DNA of 64,000 nucleotides from an uncultured Flavobacteriales bacterium. Lineage in GTDB: Bacteria; Bacteroidota; Bacteroidia; Flavobacteriales_D; Sanyastnellaceae. Every line of letters begins with the position of its first letter. Within the stretch, counting starts at the first letter, position 1. The DNA lies in contig CALJKR010000031.1 of assembly GCA_937974555.1 (NCBI GenBank), positions 1 to 64,000 on the forward strand. The letters are read 5' to 3'. A program made the translations under genes and the position numbers. This document shows, in pieces, positions 42,525-51,164 of the stretch. The notes under the pieces were generated by a model. That model did not search any database. It was not told the origin of the DNA and saw nothing but the letters and a program-made list of their open reading frames with translations.

Positions 42525-45500
42525 CAGTTTTCTGAAATATAAAATTCGATATTGGGAATGGATTTCAGAAATTCCAACGTTTCATCTGTTATCGCGATTT
42601 TTGTTTTTGTCCCTGATGACAAATTAAAAGCATCATTTTCTGTAACAATTTTCATTCTCACTTGGGCTGAACCTGCTGGAGAAGGTTGAAGTTCTTTGTC
42701 CAAAAGGTCTACCAATTCATCGGTCACGAAAGCCTGGTGAATGGAGATATTCAGAAATTTCCCAAGCTTACTTCTCACTTCACTAAGTAAATCGATTCTA
42801 CTTATTTTGAACTCAAGCTCTTCAGGGCCATTTTGATCTTTTCTCTGCCATCGCGCTGCAACCTTACCCACCAAAATGACGGGGTAGTTGTCACTTAGAA
42901 AAGATTTTAATTTGATGTATTCTTCCCCAAATAAGCTGAATTCATGGGTTCCAGTGAAATCTTCTAAAGCAAATGATCCAAAAGGTTTTCCTGCTTTTGA
43001 AATTCTGTGCTGCACGTTTTTGATCATACCGGGTAACTTGAGTTCTCTTCCTCTAACTACCTTTAAATCTTGCAGCAATTCCAAACCGCCTTTGGAGCAG
43101 AAATTATCAATTTCCATTTTGTAATCGTCCAAAGGATGACCACTCAAAAAGATTCCAGCTACATCTTTTTCATGCGCCAACTGGGTAAATGTATCCCAAG
43201 GTTGATGTTGAGGAATGGATGGCTCTTGTATATCGTTGTCTTGTGTGTCACCAAATAGTGTAGCCATGGCATTGCTTTGATCGTCTCGACATGCGTTGCC
43301 GTACTTGATTAAAGTCTCAATAAACGTGGCGTTTTTCCCATCAGGGGTGAAGTATGCTGAACGTCCAATTCCAAATGAATCCATGGCTCCGCTCATGACC
43401 AAACCTTCGATGACGCGTTTGTTGCTTGTGCGTGCATCCACTCTCTTCATGAAATCATAGACCGTGGCAAAGCTTCCTTTTTTTCTTTCGGCGACAATAC
43501 TTTCTACGGCACTCTCTCCTACGCCTTTAACTGCGGCAAGTCCAAAACGAATTTCACCCTTGCTATTGACATTAAAAAAAGCATCAGACTCATTGACGTC
43601 TGGTCCCAAAACCGGTAGTTTGTTTTTCTTGCAATCTTGGATGAAGAAAGTCACTTGTTTTAAATCACTCAACGATCCAGTCATGGCGGCTGCCATATAT
43701 TCTGCGGGGTAGTTGGCTTTTAAATAGCCGGTTTGGAAGGCAATCCATGCATAACATGTAGAATGCGACTTATTGAAAGCGTAACTTGCAAAGGCTTCCC
43801 AGTCGGTCCAAATTTTTTCTAATTTGTCTTTGGGATGTCCATTGCTTTGTGCACCATCCATGAATTGCCCTTTCATCTTATCCAACTCCTCTTTCAGTTT
43901 TTTACCCATGGCCTTTCTCAAGCTGTCGGCCTGGCCTTTGGTGAAGTTGGCTAATTTCTGCGAAAGCAACATCACCTGTTCCTGGTATACGGTGATACCA
44001 TAGGTGTCTTTCAAATATTCTTCCATCTCAGGCAAGTCGTATTGGATGGGTTCGATACCATGCTTACGCTTGATGAAGGAGGGAATGTATTCCATGGGGC
44101 CTGGTCGATACAAGGCGTTCATGGCTATCAAGTCTTCGAATACAGTGGGTTTTAAATCCTTCAAATGCTTTTGCATGCCTGGACTTTCATATTGGAATAT
44201 GCTGACCGTATCACCGCGTTGAAAGAGTTCAAATGTCTTGGCGTCATCCAAAGGGATGTTTTCAATATCGATGTCGATGCCGTGTTTTTCCTTGATTAGG
44301 CGCAGTGCATTTTTGATGATGGTTAGTGTCTTGAGTCCCAAAAAGTCCATCTTCAGCAAACCGGCCTTTTCTACAACGTCATTGTCAAATTGTGTGCACC
44401 ACATGTCACTGTCTTTGGCAGTGGCAACGGGTACAAACTGATCGATGGGACCTGGGGTGATGATGACACCACAGGCATGGATGCCCGTATTTCTAACAGA
44501 ACCTTCCAGCATCGATGCTAATTTAACTACATCGCCCTCTGGTGAGGGATCGGTGGACAAGGATTGTAGTTTTTTGACGTTTTCTAAAAACTCGCGACCA
44601 TAAGCTTTTTCCAATTCCTTGTGGTCTTTTTTGACAATGTCCTTCAGTTTGGCGTTGTCTGGAATGAGTTTAGCAATTCTGTCTGTGTCACTCAACGGTA
44701 ACTCCATCACACGTCCTGAATCTCGCATCGCTGACTTGGCCGCCATCGAGCCGTAGGTGATGATTTGCGCTACTGCATTTTTTGAATATTTGTTTCGAAC
44801 ATATTCAATGACTTTTCCTCTTCCTTCGTCATCAAAGTCAATATCGATATCGGGCATGCTAACACGCTCTGGATTCAAAAAACGCTCAAAAAGTAGGTCG
44901 TATTTGATGGGGTCGACATTGGTGATACCAATGCAATATGCAACGGCTGAACCTGCTGCAGAACCACGACCTGGACCAACACTTACTCCCATTTCGCGGG
45001 CTTTGTTACAGAAGTCCTGAACAATTAAAAAATAACCGGGATAGCCAGTATGTGCGATGGTTTTTAATTCAAAATCCAAACGCTCTTCAATGGCGGGAGT
45101 GATGTTGCCGTATCGACGTTTTGCGCCTTCAAAGGTGAGATGCCTAAGAAATGCGTTCTCCCCACGTTTCTTTCCATCCTTCTCATCTTCAGGATCAATG
45201 AACTCCTCGGGTATGTCAAATTTGGGAAGTAAGATGTCTCTGCCCAAAGAGTAATGTTCGCATCGCTCTGCAATCCGAACAGTCTCAGTTATGGCCTCTG
45301 GTAAATCTTTGAAAAGATTGGCCATTTCAGCGGGTGACTTGATGTAAAACTCATCATTGGGAAATCCAAATCTGAATTCACGCCCTCGTTTACCAACATA
45401 TTTTTTAGGTTTCGAAACCGATTCACCATCCTTTACGCATAGCAGTGCATCTTGGGCCTTGGCTTCCGATTTTTCAGTGTAATAGGTGTTGTTAGAGGCA

Positions 45501-46822
45501 AAGTAAGGCACATTGTATTTTTGACAGAACTTGAGCAAAGTGGAATTGACCACATCCTCTTCTTCGATCCCATGACGAATCAATTCAGCATAAAAATTTC
45601 CAGGGAAGTTTTCATTCCACCAAACAAAAGCTTCCTCAGCTTTTTCTTCTCCAACATTTAAAATAAGGTATGGAACCTCTCCCCATAATCCACCGGTGGT
45701 AACCAAAAGATCATCTTTGTATTGAAGGAGTGTTTCTTTGTCAATGCGGGGAACATAGTAAAATCCTTCAGTGAATGCGATACTGGACAACTTGGCCAAG
45801 TTGTGGTATCCGTTTTTGTTCAATGCCAACAAGACCGTGCTGAATCCATCATCTTTCGTTTCTTTGTTGTTTCTGTCTTTGCAAATATTTAATTCAGCTC
45901 CGATGATGGCTTTGAGTTGGGTTCCGTTTTTCTTGTTGGCTTTTTCAACTTCTTGATTAAATACAAACGCGGACATCATGTTGCCATGCTCCGTTATGGC
46001 AATGGCCGGTGATTCAATGGCAAAGGCTTTTTTGACGATGGAAGAAATTTCACTGGTGCTTTGCAATACCGAGAATTGCGAATGCACATGCAAATGAACA
46101 AAGGGGAGGTTGGTTGAAACCTCGTTTTGGGATACCTCCTGCGCTGGGTTGTTGGTGTCTTTTGTGTCAACCTCGTTTGTGAAATTGCTGGCAGCTAGTT
46201 TCGGAGCTTGATATAAATATTTTTCAACCAACTTGCCTTCCTCGGTTACGATTACCTTGCGTTCAAGCATGGCAAAGAAGCTTCGGGTAGTGGCTTCCAC
46301 ATCGTAGGCAGCATCATGGGCTTCTTGCATGGGTTCTCCAAAAAGCTTGAGATACAATTCGCCCAAAGTGGGCCATTTGAATTTGCCACCTTTTCCTCCA
46401 GGAATGGCACAGAAATCTGTTCCCCATTCTTTGGTGTCCAGTTTTGAAAACCGAGTGAGGTCCATTTCAAATCCTGCACGAAGAAATTCTGCGCCCATGA
46501 CATTGATGTCAAATTCAATGTTGTGACCAACAAGGTATTTGGCTTTGGCAACGTCTTCCGCAAAAAGGGCGACTACCTCACCCAAATCTTGACCAACGGC
46601 ATTGGCCTTTTCTGTTGTAATGCCATGCACCTTCACTGCGTTGAAAGGAATGCTAAATCCCTGTGGCTTGATGATGATGTTGTTGGCAGAAATCAACCGG
46701 CCATCACTCTCATGTAATTGCCATGCAATCTGCACGGCCCTGGGCCAATTTTCCAAGTCAGAGATGGGCGCGTTGTAATTCTGAGGTAGTCCGGTTGTCT
46801 CGGTGTCAAATATGATATACAT
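42524..46822 (-). CDS. dnaE: DNA polymerase III alpha subunit with N-terminal proofreading exonuclease
   Basis: This replicative polymerase is 1432 residues long, against about 1160 for E. coli DnaE. The extra N-terminal part (about 1-190) is a complete DEDDh exonuclease like DnaQ: D6 and E8 in FDTETTG, D105 in GHNIEFD, H169 and D174 in EAHDAAYDVEA. After a linker comes the PHP domain (HLHVHS at 243-248) and the polymerase palm with the PDIDIDF catalytic Asp motif, then fingers, helix-hairpin-helix and OB-fold regions. Proofreading is thus fused to polymerisation. Leftward orientation puts it downstream of the MATE gene. Confidence 0.97.
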   Translation of the reverse strand: MYIIFDTETTGLPQNYNAPISDLENWPRAVQIAWQLHESDGRLISANNIIIKPQGFSIPFNAVKVHGITTEKANAVGQDLGEVVALFAEDVAKAKYLVGHNIEFDINVMGAEFLRAGFEMDLTRFSKLDTKEWGTDFCAIPGGKGGKFKWPTLGELYLKLFGEPMQEAHDAAYDVEATTRSFFAMLERKVIVTEEGKLVEKYLYQAPKLAASNFTNEVDTKDTNNPAQEVSQNEVSTNLPFVHLHVHSQFSVLQSTSEISSIVKKAFAIESPAIAITEHGNMMSAFVFNQEVEKANKKNGTQLKAIIGAELNICKDRNNKETKDDGFSTVLLALNKNGYHNLAKLSSIAFTEGFYYVPRIDKETLLQYKDDLLVTTGGLWGEVPYLILNVGEEKAEEAFVWWNENFPGNFYAELIRHGIEEEDVVNSTLLKFCQKYNVPYFASNNTYYTEKSEAKAQDALLCVKDGESVSKPKKYVGKRGREFRFGFPNDEFYIKSPAEMANLFKDLPEAITETVRIAERCEHYSLGRDILLPKFDIPEEFIDPEDEKDGKKRGENAFLRHLTFEGAKRRYGNITPAIEERLDFELKTIAHTGYPGYFLIVQDFCNKAREMGVSVGPGRGSAAGSAVAYCIGITNVDPIKYDLLFERFLNPERVSMPDIDIDFDDEGRGKVIEYVRNKYSKNAVAQIITYGSMAAKSAMRDSGRVMELPLSDTDRIAKLIPDNAKLKDIVKKDHKELEKAYGREFLENVKKLQSLSTDPSPEGDVVKLASMLEGSVRNTGIHACGVIITPGPIDQFVPVATAKDSDMWCTQFDNDVVEKAGLLKMDFLGLKTLTIIKNALRLIKEKHGIDIDIENIPLDDAKTFELFQRGDTVSIFQYESPGMQKHLKDLKPTVFEDLIAMNALYRPGPMEYIPSFIKRKHGIEPIQYDLPEMEEYLKDTYGITVYQEQVMLLSQKLANFTKGQADSLRKAMGKKLKEELDKMKGQFMDGAQSNGHPKDKLEKIWTDWEAFASYAFNKSHSTCYAWIAFQTGYLKANYPAEYMAAAMTGSLSDLKQVTFFIQDCKKNKLPVLGPDVNESDAFFNVNSKGEIRFGLAAVKGVGESAVESIVAERKKGSFATVYDFMKRVDARTSNKRVIEGLVMSGAMDSFGIGRSAYFTPDGKNATFIETLIKYGNACRDDQSNAMATLFGDTQDNDIQEPSIPQHQPWDTFTQLAHEKDVAGIFLSGHPLDDYKMEIDNFCSKGGLELLQDLKVVRGRELKLPGMIKNVQHRISKAGKPFGSFALEDFTGTHEFSLFGEEYIKLKSFLSDNYPVILVGKVAARWQRKDQNGPEELEFKISRIDLLSEVRSKLGKFLNISIHQAFVTDELVDLLDKELQPSPAGSAQVRMKIVTENDAFNLSSGTKTKIAITDETLEFLKSIPNIEFYISEN

Positions 46823-46840
46823 GATGATGTCCTGTCTTTT

Positions 46841-48172
46841 TTAAATGCTTTGGCTTTTCCAATTTCCAAATTTCAAAAATGAAATGGAACAGATTCCCAG
46901 CACGATGAAGTAAAGATAATCTGCCATCCAAAGAATTGGCACTTCCCAAGTAGTGAATTTTACCATGGTGTATACAAACAAGGCATACACAATGGAAGTA
47001 ATGACCTCTATCCAAAAACCGGCCATGGTGGAGCCACTGCCTTCCACAATGGCCAATAGAATCGAAGTGAAACTATAAATAATCATGGCAGGCAAAATAA
47101 TTTGCATGGTGGCCAAAGTCAATCGGATGGTTTCTGCATCTTGGGTGAATTGTGATGCTATCCAATGGGGATATAGCCACAGGCCATGCGAGAGTAATAA
47201 GACACCACACAGATTCATCAGTCCCACTTTCCATGAGAGTTTTTTAATATCACTCCATCTTTCCTCAGCCATGAGTTGAGAGGTAAAGGTTCGGGTGGCA
47301 GATGAAAACCCCATTACACTTACCCAGGCCAGCATATACATATTGCGCACGATAAAAGCAGATTGCAATGACGCAGCACCGCGACTTTCGATCAAGGTGT
47401 AAAAAGCCATCCAAACCCCAAGAGCCAGTAACATCTGAAAGACAATGGGTAAACCCAATTTTAAAATAGCAAGTGTGTCTTTCCAATGCGGTTTCCAAAG
47501 CTTGTAGATGTGTTCTTTTCCCTTGCTTAAGCTGTATGTGATGAGGAATAGTAATCCGCTCATTTCTGCAAGGGTAGTGGCCAACCCAGCACCATCAGAA
47601 CCCATGGATGAAATTCCCAAACCGCCATAAATAAACCAATAATCCAATGCCACATTGCCCAATGACGTAATTAATAGGGTGTACAGAATTACCCTTGTTT
47701 TGGCAATTCCTGACCAATAGGCAAGTAAAATAGCCGTAGGCGTGTAAAACCAAAAACCCCACTGTCGGTATTGTAAAAAACCAAGCATGTATCTTCGAAT
47801 CTCTTCGTTTCCGATATTCAATTCTAGAAATGGAGGAAGAGCAAACCGCAAAAATATCCATTGCAAAAGCGCAATGAATAATCCCAAGAACCAGCCATTG
47901 CGCAAGATGCCATTGATTTTTTCTTCAGTGCGGTCACCAACCCTCCGGGCAACAATAATTTGAATAGCACTGGCTATTCCTGTCGTGATCATGCCTATGG
48001 TTATGTAAAACAAACCAACATAGGAAACTGCACTCATGGCATTGCCATTGATTTGCGCAACAAAGAAGTTGTCTGTGAAAACAACAAAGAATTGAATGAA
48101 TGCGCCAAGGCTCATGGGAAGAGCAACTTTAAAGAGTTGTGACGTTTTTATGGAGAGACTTGGCGAATTCAT
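46841..48172 (-). CDS. MATE-family multidrug/metabolite exporter
   Basis: The 443-residue protein has about 12 membrane helices in two related halves, the MATE pattern, with the SLGAFIQFFVVFTDNFFVAQI first helix and GVWMAFYTLIESRGAASLQ in the second half. MATE proteins use sodium or proton gradients to export drugs or small metabolites across the inner membrane. I start at ATG 48172; the longer frame lacks a membrane context. It leads the dnaE run, with 18 bases to the dnaE start, and is divergent from HU. Confidence 0.9.
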   Translation of the reverse strand: MNSPSLSIKTSQLFKVALPMSLGAFIQFFVVFTDNFFVAQINGNAMSAVSYVGLFYITIGMITTGIASAIQIIVARRVGDRTEEKINGILRNGWFLGLFIALLQWIFLRFALPPFLELNIGNEEIRRYMLGFLQYRQWGFWFYTPTAILLAYWSGIAKTRVILYTLLITSLGNVALDYWFIYGGLGISSMGSDGAGLATTLAEMSGLLFLITYSLSKGKEHIYKLWKPHWKDTLAILKLGLPIVFQMLLALGVWMAFYTLIESRGAASLQSAFIVRNMYMLAWVSVMGFSSATRTFTSQLMAEERWSDIKKLSWKVGLMNLCGVLLLSHGLWLYPHWIASQFTQDAETIRLTLATMQIILPAMIIYSFTSILLAIVEGSGSTMAGFWIEVITSIVYALFVYTMVKFTTWEVPILWMADYLYFIVLGICSISFLKFGNWKSQSI

Positions 48173-48180
48173 GGTATATG

Positions 48181-48188
48181 CAAACTTA
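48181..48188 (-). promoter_or_regulatory. Promoter -7 element for the MATE-dnaE run (putative)
   Basis: TAAGTTTG on the minus strand matches TAnnTTTG and lies eight bases ahead of the MATE start codon. No -33 TTTG is seen at the expected spacing. Confidence 0.4.
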
Positions 48189-48277
48189 CGCTTTACGGGC
48201 TTAGAATGTCCATTTGTGCAACTTATAATCCCTGAAACCATTGAAAATATTGGGAAATTGGCGGGGTGACGTCGTGG

Positions 48278-48309
48278 TTTTCAACAAAAACGGAGTTTTT
48301 TCAACAAAA
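48278..48309. repeat. 12-bp direct repeat upstream of HU
   Basis: TTTTCAACAAAA occurs at 48278-48289 and again at 48298-48309, exactly 20 bases apart (two helical turns). It lies about 50 bases upstream of the HU -7 element, in the divergent MATE/HU gap. It may be a protein-binding site. Confidence 0.5.
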
Positions 48310-48331
48310 CGAACCGAAAATGCTTGCAGTA

Positions 48332-48364
48332 CTTGCGATTCAGAATTTTCTGCTTTTACATTTG
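48332..48364 (+). promoter_or_regulatory. Promoter of the HU gene
   Basis: TACATTTG (48357-48364) is a full -7 match, with CTTG at 48332-48335 as a possible -33 element 21 bases upstream. It precedes the HU start by 38 bases. Confidence 0.6.
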
Positions 48365-48402
48365 TCTTGTTCACAACATTACTAACCTTAAAAAATAAAG
48401 AA

Positions 48403-48672
48403 ATGAACAAAGCAGAATTAATCGACGCAATCGCAGCTAACGCGAAATTGTCAAAGGCTGATGCTAAAAGAGCATTGGATGGTTTCATCGAAGTAACTAC
48501 TAAAGCTTTGAAAAAAGGCGACCGTATCGGTTTAGTAGGTTTCGGTTCTTTCAGCGTTACTAAGCGCGCTGCTCGTATCGGTCGTAACCCACAGACTGGT
48601 AAAGAGATCAAAATCAAAGCTAAAAACGTTGTACGTTTCAAAGCTGGTTCTGAATTGGCTGCTAAAGTGTAA
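48403..48672 (+). CDS. HU-family nucleoid DNA-binding protein
   Basis: The 89-residue protein is a typical HU/IHF-fold dimeric DNA-bending protein, with [24 protein letters not shown] forming the beta-arm that wraps DNA, including the conserved RNPQTG tip. The start is ATG 48403; the longer frame includes the promoter and is rejected. Codon choice (GCT, GGT, CGT, AAA) differs from the neighbouring genes and suggests strong expression, which fits an abundant nucleoid protein. It is a single gene with a strong promoter upstream and a terminator just after. Confidence 0.96.
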   Translation: MNKAELIDAIAANAKLSKADAKRALDGFIEVTTKALKKGDRIGLVGFGSFSVTKRAARIGRNPQTGKEIKIKAKNVVRFKAGSELAAKV

Positions 48673-48688
48673 TCCACTCAACAGTGAG

Positions 48689-48720
48689 AAAGCCGTTCCT
48701 TTGGGAGCGGCTTTTTTTTT
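48689..48720 (+). terminator. Rho-independent terminator after HU
   Basis: AAAGCCGTTCC (48689-48699) and GGAGCGGCTTT (48704-48714) pair over 11 bp with one wobble and a TTTG loop, followed by a T-run to 48720. It ends six bases before the trmH start. Confidence 0.88.
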
Positions 48721-48725
48721 GCATC

Positions 48726-49409
48726 ATGAATAATCTCTCCATAGCACATAAACAATTACTGCTTCAAAGATTTGAAGCGGTGCTGACTGCTGAGCGTCGT
48801 CAAAAGTTTGAACAAGTTTGGTTGCAGCGAAATTCCTGTTTGCGCTTGGTCTTGGAGAATATCTATCAACCATTGAACGCCAGTGCCATAGTTAGGACGG
48901 CAGACGCCTTGGGCATTCATAATCTTCATATTGTAGAAAATGAACACCCATGGACGATCAATCGTAAAATATCCAAGGGTGCTTTGGATTGGCTGGATAT
49001 CGAACATAGTCACAGTATTCAAAATACCTTGTTGACTTTGAAGACCAAAGGTTTTGAGATTGCAGTAACTGATTTTACACCCAATGCTATTGCGGTGTAT
49101 GATTACAAACCTACTCGTCCGGTAGCTGTTCTGATGGGTACAGAATTGACGGGCATTTCAGAAGAAGCCCGTGCATTGGCTGATGTATCATTGGTAGTTC
49201 CCATGATGGGATTTACCCAAAGTTTAAATGTATCGGTGGCCGCTGGGATTGTCCTTTCGCAGTTGACGCCGGCTACACGTGCCTTGTGCAAATCCTTTCC
49301 TTATTCTGAGGAAGAGAAATTGGATGCACTTTTGCATTGGTCTAAAAATGCCATCTATTGGAGCGATACCATTATCCGTGATTTCCAAAAAGAAGTCGTT
49401 GGTTTGTGA
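48726..49409 (+). CDS. trmH: tRNA (guanosine-2'-O)-methyltransferase, SpoU/TrmH type
   Basis: The 227-residue cytoplasmic enzyme belongs to the SPOUT superfamily and methylates the 2'-OH of a tRNA guanosine (G18 in E. coli TrmH) using SAM. The knot motifs are clear: NASAIVRTADALG with the catalytic Arg, MGTELTGIS, and VPMMGFTQSLNVSVAAGI. I take the start at ATG 48726, just past the HU terminator; the longer frame overlaps that hairpin. TrmH-type is the best call, but related RlmB-like specificities are possible. It converges with the MORN-like gene at 49411. Confidence 0.9.
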   Translation: MNNLSIAHKQLLLQRFEAVLTAERRQKFEQVWLQRNSCLRLVLENIYQPLNASAIVRTADALGIHNLHIVENEHPWTINRKISKGALDWLDIEHSHSIQNTLLTLKTKGFEIAVTDFTPNAIAVYDYKPTRPVAVLMGTELTGISEEARALADVSLVVPMMGFTQSLNVSVAAGIVLSQLTPATRALCKSFPYSEEEKLDALLHWSKNAIYWSDTIIRDFQKEVVGL

Positions 49410-49424
49410 ATCAGTCTTGATTCA
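49407..49424. terminator. Small hairpin over convergent stop codons (putative terminator)
   Basis: TGAATCA (49407-49413) and TGATTCA (49418-49424) form a perfect 7-bp inverted repeat with a GTCT loop. It overlaps the trmH stop and the stop of the minus-strand gene. No T-run follows, so termination is uncertain. Confidence 0.35.
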
Positions 49425-51069
49425 TCAGATCCATCTTAAATAAGTACACTTGAGGTATCAAATCGTCCCAGGTCTTGTCGCGATTTAAGAATTCCTGGTA
49501 GCCTAGATCATAATAAATGAGGTATACAGGACTTTGCATCCGCTCTATAACCTCTATCAATGTGAAATCTTCTCCCCGGGCCCAATGAATGGACGCGATG
49601 GGTTGATTGTCCATTTGCAATTGCCAGTGATATCGAATGTGCTGTTTCCAGTCACTTTCAAATCTTGCCAAGGCTTGAAGCGCGGCGTTCTTTGTACTTT
49701 GGGTGTCTTTGATGCAAAGGGTAAAAGGATAGTAATTCTCTATTCGATGCGCATTTTGATACAATGAATCAGCTACACCAGTAACACCCATAACTTTATT
49801 TATTTCCGGATTTGGAGGGTATGCAAGGTGACAAATGCCTTGATGATAAGTGATGTTTTCGATGGTTGAATCCGATTTATGAATGGTGAGTGCTCCCTCG
49901 ATTTTTCCATTGATTCTTGTAAATTGTATTTTGTTTCCGTTGTTTTCAAAGAGTACAACTTTTTCGACATGACCTTTCCTTTCTATTTTGCTGATTAAAG
50001 AATTGTTTTTAAAATTTTCTTCTACGCAAGTGGAGTCGTTTGAGGTGACTTGTCTTTTCAAGGGATTTCCCAAAACGTCGTTGATCTGGGCGTAAATAAC
50101 CCCAGCTTTTTGGGTTTGAAGATAACGGTATTGATTAAACTCGGTTTTTTCATATTCAATGGTGTCAGCAGATGGATCATCATTGCGCATCCTGTAACAC
50201 TGACCAGATGGGCTAAACCATCGGGTTGTATTTTGATTGGGCAGATGGTTGTGGTTGGTGATTTTTTGGATCATCGATAATTTTCCACTGGGATAGTATT
50301 CGCTTCGGGTTGCTTTTCCATTATCTGAGAATGTTACCTGTGATTGCAATTGGCCGTCCTCATAAAAGATCTGAAACGGATGCAGGCCTCTGAATGGATT
50401 GGATGTTGGATAATCATGAATTTCCCATGGTTTGCCATTGGGATAATTTCGGATGTATCGTCCCATTCTTCGCTCTTCTTCGGATATGGGTCTTGGATCA
50501 AAACGATATTCTTTTCGAGAAATTAATGTTCCGTGTTCATTTTTTTCTTCGGAAATTCCGGTAGGAACCAGAATGGGCGAAAATCCGCCTTCGTCAATGT
50601 CGTAGGGATGATAACCTTCTGGTTGGAATTCCAATTGTTCTTTTTCAGTGAGTTGCGTGTATTGAAATCGAAGCATGGTCATGCCATTTGGGAAATAAAC
50701 TGTGATTTGAAGAATCCGATGGTGATCTGTGGTTTCCCTCAATTTCCATCGCTCATTGATTCTACCCAAACTGTCCCAAACTTCGTAGTTGGCAGAGAAA
50801 GGGCTTTTTTGTATCACATGGTAGTCGTGGGTTTGAATGTTGTGACTCCATTTTTGTTCTTGAATCAATTGGCCATTTTCAAATATTCTCACCGCACGAT
50901 AGTCCTGGTGCTCTTCGACATGTTTGCCTTCCATGCGATGGGTGAGCGTCGAATCAGTATAATACGTGCTAAAAAAGTACAGACTGCCTTTCTTGTAGGC
51001 AGGATTCCAATCTTGGCCCAAGCCGAGCTGGGCGGAGATCAGCCATATCATTAGCAGAATTAAGCGCAT
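49411..51069 (-). CDS. Secreted MORN/YwqK-like repeat protein
   Basis: The 552-residue protein begins with a signal peptide (MRLILLMIWL to GLGQ) and has several MORN_2-type units, such as YIRNYPNGKPWEIHDY, FYEDGQLQSQVTF and EYYPSGKLSMIQKI, spread between about 200 and 290. It is larger and more divergent than the YwqK-like protein at 32715. The rest shows no named domain. The C-terminal region (about 440-552) looks globular but is unassigned. It is probably periplasmic or surface-exposed and unrelated in operon terms to its neighbours: it converges with trmH and is divergent from the nuclease gene. Confidence 0.75.
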   Translation of the reverse strand: MRLILLMIWLISAQLGLGQDWNPAYKKGSLYFFSTYYTDSTLTHRMEGKHVEEHQDYRAVRIFENGQLIQEQKWSHNIQTHDYHVIQKSPFSANYEVWDSLGRINERWKLRETTDHHRILQITVYFPNGMTMLRFQYTQLTEKEQLEFQPEGYHPYDIDEGGFSPILVPTGISEEKNEHGTLISRKEYRFDPRPISEEERRMGRYIRNYPNGKPWEIHDYPTSNPFRGLHPFQIFYEDGQLQSQVTFSDNGKATRSEYYPSGKLSMIQKITNHNHLPNQNTTRWFSPSGQCYRMRNDDPSADTIEYEKTEFNQYRYLQTQKAGVIYAQINDVLGNPLKRQVTSNDSTCVEENFKNNSLISKIERKGHVEKVVLFENNGNKIQFTRINGKIEGALTIHKSDSTIENITYHQGICHLAYPPNPEINKVMGVTGVADSLYQNAHRIENYYPFTLCIKDTQSTKNAALQALARFESDWKQHIRYHWQLQMDNQPIASIHWARGEDFTLIEVIERMQSPVYLIYYDLGYQEFLNRDKTWDDLIPQVYLFKMDLMNQD

Positions 51070-51143
51070 GGGTACGAAGATAATGTGAATTCATTTTTCA
51101 ATATGTGCATAATTTATATGTTGTACAATTTACCAAAAAGGTT

Positions 51144-51151
51144 TAAGTTCG
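51144..51151 (+). promoter_or_regulatory. Promoter -7 element for the PD-(D/E)XK gene (variant)
   Basis: TAAGTTCG is one base from TAnnTTTG and lies 13 bases before the start codon. An upstream TTG at 51121-51123 sits 20 bases away and could serve as the -33 element. Confidence 0.35.
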
Positions 51152-51164
51152 ATTTTTAATTGCC

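Noticed and set aside
48241..48402. The long upstream extension of the HU frame
   Set aside because: It contains the promoter and the repeated TTTTCAACAAAA sites, and HU proteins begin at MNKAELI.
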